From NCBI RefSeq assembly GCF_019649055.1, contig NW_026570222.1:3720001-3784000 (forward strand): DNA of 64,000 nucleotides, given 5' to 3'. The notes under the pieces are model-generated. The model searched no databases. It saw only the letters and a list, made by a program, of their open reading frames with translations, and was not told the origin of the DNA. Positions 54,231 to 64,000 of the stretch are shown piece by piece (within the stretch, counting starts at the first letter, position 1; every line of letters starts with the position of its first letter). The position numbers and the translations under genes are program-made. This DNA comes from Paramacrobiotus metropolitanus (Eukaryota; Tardigrada; Eutardigrada; Parachela; Macrobiotidae).

Positions 54231-57079
54231 AAGTATCTGTACATATTCGGAAGTTGTTAAAATGATCTATTGACAGTGAGACCTCGGTTCACCGTGATTT
54301 TGTTACTGAGTTCTGACAATGAGAGCGGGTTTAAAGTTTTTAGACTTTTATTATTACTAGATGTTTGTAGGTATCACGGTTTCTTTGATTTCACACGTTT
54401 GGACGGTTTTAACTATAAAATTCCTTTTAAATACTTGCTATTGCATGTGTTTTCCAAAACCCATATAAACTTTTTACATTGTAACTATTGTTGTTGCCAC
54501 AGTCTGCGGCTGCAACAACAGTTACGCGTAACGATTGGGTTCTATTTGGCACCGGTTGATGGAAGACACTAGCACCGGAACATGGGTCACTGGCGCAACC
54601 GGGCCGCCGTCCTTGCTAAAGGATCCCCCAACGCCTCAAGAGAGTAGGCGGAAGATAAGAACGACTTGTTATACTATGTAAACCATCAGATGCTGTTATG
54701 TTGAAGTAAACATAAACTTTACTTTATATTGAAGTAGACTTTACTTCAACATAACAGCAACTGAAATTCACTAAACAGAAACACACAATCGCTACACATG
54801 CCACATTCACGATCGATGATGGTTTGCTTCTCCAGCATCGGTATGTCATGTACTTGTACATCAAAAGATACACCCTAATGGCTTTCTAAGTCGTCCTGCC
54901 TAACAATCACCTCTGCTGTGTTAACCGGAATTAGCTTTGCTAATTCTGTTTTTGTGTACTGACGAAAGGCGGGGAACATACACAGGAACTTAGTTATGAA
55001 TAATTTGCAAAAGCGCAATAATGCCTTAACAGAGTCTCGATCAAATGCTATATTAAACCTTATAGAAAGGTGCTACCGACATAGGTTAGAAAAATATTTG
55101 CAAAGGTCAGGAAACCATGTCCCAGCAATAATTTGCCGATTATAGGTTCGTGTTAAATAAATTAAAGGTTGCAGTCCCATATACAGTTACATACTGCTAT
55201 TAAAGTGCAGTACTCGTACAGACACAGAAGGGTACAGTACTGTACTTACCGGGTGGCTGAACGAAATGGTCGTCTCCGATTTCGGGTTTTGTTTCTCGCC
55301 AACCATTTACCGCATCGTACAGTATTTAAGACTCGTTCGAGGGAAAATTTCAACGACTACTAAAAACAACAAAATTTGTTTTGGAAAAGAAGACACCTTC
55401 CTTAACAAGGGAACCATATGAAGCTGTGAAAAGATTTACCATGTCCCACGCACAGCTGAGAACCTTGCGACATTTCCTTTCCGTACGAACTTTTTGAATT
55501 TTTCCAACTGTTTTATCTAGAGAATGATTTCGTTTTTCACTCGAAAACAATTTTGTTGACATGGTAATTTGTGCCGAATGAATTATATAGGTTATCTATT
55601 TTTGTACTTTTCGAAAAAAGTAAAGATTTATTATCGGATTTTTTTGAAGGAATTTGACCTAGAAAAAGACTCGTTAAAAAGGAACTGATTTTTAAGATCT
55701 CTACTTGTCCATTTCACGAGAACTTCGTGCGCGTTGCCTAAGCTTTCCTGTTTCCTGGCCGAACGCGGTCGCACACAGCACGAAGTTCTTAACACTATTT
55801 GTAAAAACATAAGAAACAACCTCTCTCCAAAAAATCGCAATGTGACACACAGCAGTGTGCTCAGGTGAATAACAGGAGTTTTTTTATTCTACAAAGTAGA
55901 AATAGGGAATTCTAATTTTTGTTTCGGGGACATCGTCAAACTCCACCTAGTTTAGCAAAATATTTTACTATAAACTATACCTTGGCATAAGGTCTGTTTA
56001 GCATAATATTTGTACGTTGTGGAGATTGCACTTTCGAATGGAACTAACGCACTGTCGATCAAAAGTAAAGCGCACGTTGATAATCAGACGACTATTTTGT
56101 TCGGCCGCCCGGTATCTCTGTACTGCTCCAGGAAACAGTTCTAAATCAAAACACGTATACGGTGGCTCTACGATTTCTACCCAATTAAAATTTTAAACAT
56201 TTATTATTGATCTATTCTTAAAAAAAGCTTCTTCTCAGATTTGATCTACACAGTGTACAAATCAGGAAATGTCTCCGAAATTTCTGAAAGTGTTTGACTT
56301 CTCAAGTTTGTAGCGTACATAGACATGAGACACAGTTTACAGTTACGTTGGTGTTTGGTGAGTGGACGGATTCACGACTAATGCAATACAAGTACAACGG
56401 GTTTGCTGTATAAACTTTGCTGCAAAAAACACATGGCCATATAGTCGGAAGTCAGCCAATTTCAGGTTTCTAGCACTTTCCATAATTTTAAAATGAATTT
56501 TAAATTTTTGAAATTCATATTAAAATCGGAAAAAATGCTATGGATCTGATATTGGTTCAATTCGCCTATTTCGACTTTGTGGCCATGTGCCTTGTATACC
56601 AAAGTTTCAAAAAGATCGGATAATTACCAGACTTTTGGTACACAATAATGCATTTAAACTATTCGCCCAATTTAGTTCGCCATATCTCGGCAACCGGATG
56701 TTGCGCGCGCAAAAGGTTTTAGAACAATGTATACAAATCATTTAGCTTTAAAAAATGGCACAAAGTATTACAAAAAAGTGATTCGGAGTGCGCGAAAGCG
56801 AAATTTTTAGTGTATGTATCCCATTTTTGACCGGGCCGGGCCATTGTCCTTAAGCTGTCTGAGCCGCCTGTCTGAGCAGGGAGAATTTGTCATGCTGGCA
56901 TCTTACTGGTGGTTTATTGTTCTTTAAATAAAGTTCATTAAAGAAACAAAGGGGGGTCAGCTTTGCAGGAGATCGTTCTAATAACCGGCACCCGCGCACC
57001 CGCTCGTGGGCATTCGTTAATGCTTTACAAAAGATTGAGCGCACAGGATGTGCTTGCAACCTCCGTCAAATCGTTATCA
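54231..57079. other. Sequence between the two repeat clusters
   Basis: Nearly 3 kb without a recognised gene. It contains the perfect 20-bp hairpin at 54691-54759 and smaller inverted repeats: 12-bp arms at 55719-55730 and 55778-55789, and an imperfect 15-bp pair at about 56487-56526. Minus-strand frames at 55350-55562, 55631-55840 and 56850-57059 are open but unrecognised. Confidence 0.5.
54691..54759. repeat. Perfect 20-bp inverted repeat, 29-bp loop
   Basis: Arms TGCTGTTATGTTGAAGTAAA at 54691-54710 and its exact complement at 54740-54759. It could be a small foldback transposon remnant or a hairpin-forming site. Confidence 0.85.
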
Positions 57080-57640
57080 GAACCAGATTTCAGTAAAAAC
57101 TGCTAAAACTTTGAAACCACTTTCTGAAAACTACTGGTAAAACGATATATTAGTAATTAAACCGATAAAACTTTAAAACCGCTTTCTGAAAAATCACTTT
57201 TAAAACTTTATATTGTTACCAAAACCGCAAAAACCTTAAAACCGCTTTCTGAAAAATCATTACCAAAACTATGTATTAATAAAAACCGCTAAAACCTTAA
57301 AACCGCTTTCTGAAAAATCATTATCAAAACTATATATTAATAAAAACCGTTAAAACCTCAAAACCGCTTTCTGAAAAATCACTATCAAAACTGTATATTA
57401 TTACCAAAACCATAAAACCTTGAGCAACAAAAATCATTACCAAAACTATGTATTAATAAAACCACTTCAAAACTTCTTAAAACTACTTCTGAAAAATCAC
57501 TATCAAAATTGTGTATTAGAGATAAAACCGTTAAAACCTTAAAACCGCTTTCTGAAAAATCGCTGTCCATACTATATATTGTCATTTTTATTACTAAAAA
57601 CTGTTAAAACCTTAAAACCAGTTTTCGCAATATCACTCAT
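57080..57640 (-). repeat. Inverted, degenerate relatives of the 63-bp minisatellite
   Basis: Units of about 61 bp containing AACCTTAAAACCGCTTTCTG, the reverse complement of the core in the 51815-54060 array. Cores at about 57181, 57243, 57303 and 57364 are the clearest; later units are diverged. The orientation is opposite to the large array. Confidence 0.85.
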
Positions 57641-57659
57641 CTCATATAGTAATTTATTT

Positions 57660-57790
57660 TTTTTTTATTTTAAGAGTTTTAGAAGTTTTAGTAGTTTTAA
57701 AGGTTTTCAGAGTTTTAAGAGTTTTAATGGTTTTAAAAGTTTTAAAGGTTTTAAAGGTTTTAAAGGTTTTAAGGGTTTTAAGGACTTGGA
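57660..57790 (+). repeat. 9-bp tandem repeat GTTTTAAAG
   Basis: Short repeats of GGTTTTAAA/AGTTTTAAG, regular between about 57715 and 57785. They look related to the GGTTTTAAGGTTTTAG core of the neighbouring arrays. Confidence 0.8.
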
Positions 57791-58749
57791 CCACTTTGTA
57801 CCTACAGTGTTGATTTCGACTACATGTACATGTTCTGTTAATAAATTTGCTCCTAGATCGTTAAACGTGATAGTTTTGTTATTAAAAGATAATACACAAT
57901 TTGATGGAAGTAAGTTAATAATGCTCTAATTAGGTACGCCGACATACAGTTGCTTACGGTCTCCATTTTTACAAAGCATAGCATAAAGGTCAACACTACA
58001 ACAGTACCTACAAACGAGTGATAACAAATATGATTTGTTAAAATTTCTTTGCAGTATGAAGAAAGAATGGCAGAAACGGTTGGCACCCTCTTGGTTGCGC
58101 TACAGTGTCAATTAATATAATATGTAGGTGGCTTTTAACGTTTTTCTTTCAAGCCGGTTTTTGTTATTTATTACGAGAAGTTGTGTCCCCCAAGTTTTTA
58201 CTTCTGACGTTACACAATTCCATCCGCTGACTCACTACAGCAAAACTGAGAAATAACTATGTTTCTTCCGAGGAAGCCACCTTAGGAATGAATTTCATTA
58301 TATTAACGGATACTTTAAAGGCAGTTTTCACATAGCCCGCACACGTAATACAGTACCGTCGTTTGTTTCATATTTATTCAGCTTGCGTCCACATAGTCAA
58401 AGTGTTAAGGGCTTTTTATATTCCCTTTTTATTTGAATCACTAGTAGTTGTGGATTCGATTGGCTCCTAGTTTAATCCAGCCTATTCCTGTGATTAATCG
58501 GATATCCGGTTTGCTCTGCAGCGCATCGACCGGTGCCGCCAGCCAACTTTATAGCCTTGAACCGTGGAACGAACGCATTGATACGGTATTAACTGTGCAT
58601 TTGTTATGCGTTTGACCCTTGAAAAGCGCAGGCAGCACAACATTTGGCTCCTCATTCTTCACGCTTATCTCTTTTCCACACTTGTATTCCATGTTTTTCC
58701 TGCGATTTATGATAGCCTGACATTTTTTGGTTTAATACTTTGATGCGAT
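57791..58749. other. GAD upstream region
   Basis: About 1 kb before the GAD start codon; expected to hold its promoter and 5' UTR. No exon is recognised. Confidence 0.45.
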
Positions 58750-61700
58750 ATGGCGTACCAGAGCAAGTTTTTCAATCGCCGCCAAACCAACACAGGCAGT
58801 CCGCTGCATCAGCCGAGTATTCTGTCAACGGGCTTCAACAGCACAACTGCCGCCACCCCGGGCGACGGAGGAGCCATGGTCAACGGCATCGGACTGCAGC
58901 GAAAGAGTTCGCGGAATTATGAGCGCGAACGCGAACGGGAAGCGGAGGAACGGGCGAGTCTGCCCTCCAGCCGGAAGTATTCCTTGACTCAGGCCATCGC
59001 CAACGGTTCCGTGGGGCCGACTACGGCATTCCCCTATGCAGACGGGGAGGACGGTCTGCCGCCGTCGGCCGCCTTCCACCAGCGAGAAGCCCTCAGTCAT
59101 CTACTGCGACGCACGCAGTCTACGCGCGGCATCGAGCGCAGTCCGGCGGCACTGCAGCGTGCCGGCACACTGTCCAACCGGCAGGACACGCAACAGCAGT
59201 TGACCCCCTCCGCACTGTCCTTTGACAAGCAGTTTCTCTTGCAGACCTTTCCGCAAATTGACGATCGCTATCTGCAGTTAGATTTCGCCAACCAGGAGAT
59301 TCTGAGCAAATGTACCGCCGGTGACCTTTTGCCCAAGGGCAGCGCGGAGATTACGCGGGAATTCATGGGCACGCTGGTGACGATGCTGTTGAATTATGTT
59401 GAAATGGAGAATGATCGAACGACCCGTGTACTGGAATTCCGTCATCCTAAGCAGCTGGAGCAGATTATTGATATCGATATCCCGGATGAAGAAGCACCAT
59501 CCAACCTGTATCAACTACTGCTGGACTGCCAACAAGCGCTGCAGTATCAAGTGCGCTCAGGTACTTGTCAACGCAGGGAGCTGCTTGTGTGTTTTTCTCT
59601 CATTGTCAGCACTCATCAAGCCGTAGGGAGGAAAAAAGTTTTCTCCGTGTGAACAGCTGACAGCTGAAATTTTGTAGTGTTTATGGGTTAAAAATATGTA
59701 TGATCGTAAAAATTGAATTGGAAATCGAATCGCTTCGCGGCGCCTGTGCGAAATGCCAGTTGCAGCTGTTGCGCTGCTAATTTTGCACACACTTTTTACA
59801 ACTACAGCAGGCTCAACAAGACAATGACAAGGTACGGTAAACAACACAAGAAATACTACTAGACTAATGACTGAATCACCTTTTCATAGTACTAACATGT
59901 TAGCTCGATGTTCTGGCAGCGTTTTATTTACTGACCGGAAACGGCGATCTTTCTATAGTTCCAGTACCAAATGACGATGATGATTAATCATAGCTATTAC
60001 AAAATATTTTTTCAAGTTTTTGAGTACGTACCGCACGCTAAGTTACTACGTAATGCAGAAGTTTAATTCTTAGGTTAAAGTACTACCCGAGTGAGGACAT
60101 AAATAATAACCATGTATACAATGCTTTCTGTAGAATATATAATTTGTTTTGTCTTTAATTGTGCTATCATTTACTGTACGAGTATATTGGATAAAATATC
60201 CAAGAGAAGCAAAAATCTGAATAAAAAGCCAGCAAAGGCTGCATGCTTTTATCTTTAACCAATTAGCTTTCCCGTGATTTATAAACTTGTAACAATTCAA
60301 AAAAAAACTAGCTGAGGGTTATAGAGATTGCAACTGATCACTCCAATAGAGATAAATTTAGCAAGTATGGAATACTATGATGAAAACAAATAATGGTGTG
60401 AGAATCTGAGGTGTTGCAAACTTTTATAGTGTTGTTTCCTAATAGACCCTAGAGAAGTACGAATAGTCTTGTAATAATACGTGTTTTTAAGCACATTTTA
60501 CTAGCTACCTGCAAAAGTGATTTGCTACGCTATAGTAAAATCCATACAAGTGATTGATTACCAGTGACATATTTGCCGTTATAAGTTACTAACGATCGGA
60601 AACTGGTGTGTTCATATCAGTGATACATAATTCACACAATGAAATTCGTAGCTGCATCGCTTTTAAAGCAGTTATTGTGTGATACATACATTAAATTTTG
60701 TGTTTCCAGGAAAGGTCACTCTGTTGAAAAGTGTTGCCGCGTGGTAATACTGAAGCGAACTTCCTTCAAACAAAATATTTTTTGTATATACTGTTGTTAC
60801 TGCAGCTATTCGCTACGATGAATATTCAGCAAGCGCGCATAACTTTTTTATAAGATATATGTACTTGTACTGCCATACTGGTTACAAAATGTTAGTGGTT
60901 TAATCTATGCATCACAGACATTTGTTGCTGAAAATGGCGGCATTGTATCATGAAAAATTCCCATCACGTAGAAAGGAGTAAAGATCATTAAAACTTGTAA
61001 ATAGATTTATGTATGCATTGAAAGTGCCACATAGCACTTTCTTGTGCATTTCCAAACATTGATTGTCCGGCTGCGGATCCAAATGGAACTGGGCGTGAAT
61101 CAAATATTGAAGGCCGATGATGGGAGCGTGAAAGCTTAAAAAGAGACTCCAGGAAAGAAGCGTTTTTTACCCAATGGAAAGCTAATTGGGGGAACAGATG
61201 TTTCTAAATCCAGATCTTCCCAAGATTTAATACCAAACATCACGTCATGTCAATGTCTTGACCCAGATTGCATATATACTGCATCCATCCGCGCCAGTGT
61301 TGCTAAATGCATTTTCAATTGCATTTAATTCGCTTTGGATGCATTTGCGCCATAGCAGTTAGATTTGTAATTATACATTCCTTTTTCCATTTGTTCTGTC
61401 ACTTGATACAAACGTCAGCATCCTTAAAATGCTACAATACAGCCTGCAGCCATATTAAGGCTTATCATGAAAATTCACATTCTCAAGTGTTTGCAGCTGT
61501 AGCGTACGTAGGTACTATACAACATACACTGCAGGAATAAGTATCGTTCAGTGTGAGGAGTTACAAAAATTACTGTGATCCTTCCCTAACAAGATAATTT
61601 TTATTGTTGTTAAAAAGATTTTACACATCAAATTCTTAATAAACTCTAAAAAGACATAAATATTGTTTGACATTTGGGATATCGAAGTACTGCAACTGCT

Positions 61701-63791
61701 CTACGTTTTTCTTATGAATACCTTACTTGAAGCAGTCATAGGCTAGCATGTTTCCTGTTTCTAAGTTTTTCACAGCGGTTGTATTAACCCATGCAAATAA
61801 TTCTCTCTTTAAATTTCGCTTTTGGTTTGCCGGAAATTGTGTTGACACACGTTTCTGGCTTCATGAGTGTGAGATTAACAGGGTCAGCGAAAGTGTTTGC
61901 GTTGGTAAATGAGCACTATGTTGGATTACTGATCGACGACTCCTGCCGTATATTTCAAATCGCATTACCAGATCCTAATTTCTGAATTGCTTAACTAAAT
62001 ACAAGTGCGTCGGTCATTTAACACTTCTTGGTTAACTCATCTTTGTTGCAAAGTAAACCGTTTTTTCCCACATGTCTTAAATACAACCTACAGGTAAAGC
62101 GTTCCAGACTCACGTACTATAGACATACGACTCACAAATATATTGCTTACGTGAAAATTAATGCAAATATGTTGCAAAATATAAATTATTAGATATGAGA
62201 CATTCTCATAGAGGAAAAAGTGTATAAACATATTGCACTGACCTGTTACTTATCAGTTATTAGTTAATGGCGACTGTATGCGATTACTCTTAAATCATTT
62301 TAAAATTACAATTTACAAAGCGCTTTAAATAGTTGCATGGGAAAAAATTTAGACATGATGGAAAATTATTTTTTCACAGGCAAATAACACTGGTATTATC
62401 AGGATATAAAAAACTGACATGGCTACCACCAAAGGTCATCAATATCTGTAGATGCGCATTCGGCCCCGATCCCAAGGCATGATTTCGTATGCTCGCCTAG
62501 CGAGCACAAACGGATACAGATTTCGAGCACCCAGCGGATCGCTTGGCGAATACGCAAAACTGTTTGTTTCAAAATGGCTATAACATTATTCTGCCATCAT
62601 GCGCGACAACTTCTTAGGTATCAAAAATCTTCCCAAATGTTTCTTCATCTTTTGACGCTTTGCTTGACAGATCTCATGAATCTGATCCTGTTATAACAAA
62701 AGATTTCATCCAGAACCAGATCCAGTTAAAACAGGATCTAGTTCTGGATGAAGTCTGCGAACCAATGCGTCAAACGATGAGGAAAATTGTGGGAAGATTT
62801 TTGATACCAAAGAAGTTGTCGTGCATAATTGCAGAATAAAATTATAGCCATTTTGAATCAAACAGTTTTGCGTATTCAAGCGATCCGCTGTGCTCGAAAT
62901 CTGTTTCAGCGTACGAAATCATGCCTTGGGATCGGGGGCCCACCGTACATATACGTTTACTATAGAGTATGATCTAGGTACGATCGGAGTCTCATACTCA
63001 TCGGATACGAAAAGTTTTTTGGTTGTTTTTAGGACACCCGCGATTTTTCAATCAGATAAGCACTGGACTGGACCGTACGTAATATCAGTTCTTTTCAATA
63101 ATATTTACATGCGTAGCGACACTGTAAATATTGTTTATTTTAATACAAAAAATTATATAAGTTTGGACTTTACAGTCGTATCGCTAGCCGGAGAATGGCT
63201 GACGTCCACCGCCAACAGCAATATGTAAGTCGCGGGCCTGTTGGCCTATTGGCCATTAAACAAATTTATTTTCTATGTAATTTATTCTCTATTAATTTAT
63301 TTTTAACCAATTTTTTTGTCGTACTTATATCAAGACTTTCTACTTTCTTACTTATATCAAGACTACATTCATATCCAGTATATAATACTGTACAACAATA
63401 TTTAGTAAAACTGAATGATGGTTAATGATCTACTATTGCAATAACAATTTTCTATTTGCAAGCCACTTGTTTACAATCACATACAGGTTTACCTACGAAG
63501 TCTCCCCGGTTTTTGTTTTAATCGAAAAAATCGTTTTACAAAAGATGAGGGAGCTAATTGGATGGTCATCAGGGGACGGGATTTTTGCTCCAGGTAAAGT
63601 TCTTGTATTTAGTCGAATTTTTTTTCATCTCAAGCAACGATGCTCGTTTGACAAAAAATCTGTATTTTGCAGGCGGCTCAATTTCCAATTTGTATGCCGT
63701 TCATTTGGCGCGGCACAGAAAATTCCCGCAATGCAAAAGCAAGGGAGTCGCATGTCTGAACAAGAAACTTGTCATTTTTACTTCTGCGCAT
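58750..63791 (+). CDS. GAD: Glutamate decarboxylase, 5' part (continues past the window)
   Basis: PLP-dependent enzyme making GABA from glutamate. Exons in the window: 58750-59560, 63033-63074, 63176-63224, 63487-63593 and 63673-63791; 376 codons in phase, with the PLP lysine exon beyond the right edge. About 190 residues of low-complexity, Ser/Gln/Arg-rich N-terminus (including [14 protein letters not shown]) precede the enzyme part. Conserved blocks: [95 protein letters not shown] and [11 protein letters not shown]. The HPRFFNQ-STGLD and [15 protein letters not shown] blocks favour GAD, but the related cysteine sulfinate or aspartate decarboxylase branch cannot be excluded without the C-terminal half. 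Intron 1 is 3.5 kb, by far the longest here. Confidence 0.92.
62462..62940. mobile_element. Foldback element (MITE-like) in GAD intron 1
   Basis: A long imperfect palindrome of about 480 bp. The left end reads GGCCCCGATCCCAAGGCATG and the right end is its complement with one extra C. Matching continues inwards through GATTTCGAGCAC, CAGCGGATCGCTTG, ATACGCAAAACTGTTTG, TCAAAATGGCTATAA, GGTATCAAAAATCTTCCCA and finally CATCCAGAACCAGATCC near the centre. The left arm has a few extra segments. No coding capacity is seen. Confidence 0.9.
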
Positions 63792-64000
63792 GTAAGTCTT
63801 TAATGCGTGGCGCAAACAATACATTTTTACGAACCAATGGGTAGATGTATAGTAAATGAGTAATGGAATAGCTTACTCTGAGAATAGTGTACTCTGTAGT
63901 TGTATATCTATATGAGTTTATTGTATATCGAGCGTAACATTTTTATCAACCGCAAACATACTATTGTCCCGAACCGAACGTACCTATGCAGAGTATCTGT
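63792..64000 (+). other. GAD intron, cut by the window edge
   Basis: It begins with GTAAGT after the exon ending TSAH. The next GAD exon is outside the window. Confidence 0.7.

Noticed and set aside
56850-57059. Minus-strand ORF next to the inverted array
   Set aside because: No family recognised; it lies in repeat-rich DNA.

Overview
The window looks like nuclear DNA of an invertebrate animal. Genes are on both strands and are cut into 2 to 22 exons with mostly GT-AG introns, often 55-300 bp. There is no operon structure and no prokaryote-type signal. The gene set is metazoan: 14-3-3, PARP1, mRNA capping enzyme fused to its phosphatase, MOB1, class II DYRK and GAD. A secreted peritrophin-type (CBM14) chitin-binding protein points to Ecdysozoa. 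A tardigrade or another small-genome panarthropod would fit, but I cannot fix the species.

Layout, left to right. 14-3-3 zeta-like (+, 1269-4512) has two interchangeable 164-nt exons. It converges with a GDP-fucose transporter SLC35C1 (-, 5853-8202). The capping enzyme RNGTT (-, 10925-15105) is divergent from DEAD-box helicase DDX54 (+, 16001-19772). Next come a CBM14 secreted protein (+, 20325-21514), a DYRK2-like kinase (+, about 23315-27450) whose last codons overlap in antisense the end of a Maf/ASMTL-like nucleotide pyrophosphatase (-, 27427-28667), PARP1 (+, 29616-35093), a KIAA1143/DUF4604 protein (-, 35732-36643), MOB1 (+, 37434-38419), complex I subunit NDUFA9 (+, 39345-41852) and an ANKRD49-like ankyrin protein (-, 42343-42928). 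About 5.5 kb of gene-poor DNA with a LINE-like fragment follows. Then come lysosomal beta-hexosaminidase (+, 48514-51542), a 7-kb repeat domain (51815-57790), and the 5' part of glutamate decarboxylase (+, 58750 to the right edge), whose first intron holds a foldback element.

The genes are mostly unrelated housekeeping functions packed closely: RNA capping and ribosome biogenesis, DNA damage signalling, Golgi fucosylation, respiration, Hippo signalling, glycan turnover and GABA synthesis. I see no biosynthetic or defence cluster.

The most notable features are: (1) mutually exclusive exons in 14-3-3; (2) PARP1 without its second zinc finger; (3) two GC-AG introns, one 57 nt long and readable through; (4) a 24-bp coding-coding antisense overlap; (5) a 63-bp minisatellite of about 35 copies with an inverted relative 3 kb away; (6) a 480-bp foldback element; and (7) three genes (CBM14, ANKRD49-like, hexosaminidase) each carrying a single reading-frame break in an otherwise well-conserved sequence. 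The third item of that last group could be assembly error, recoding or real decay.
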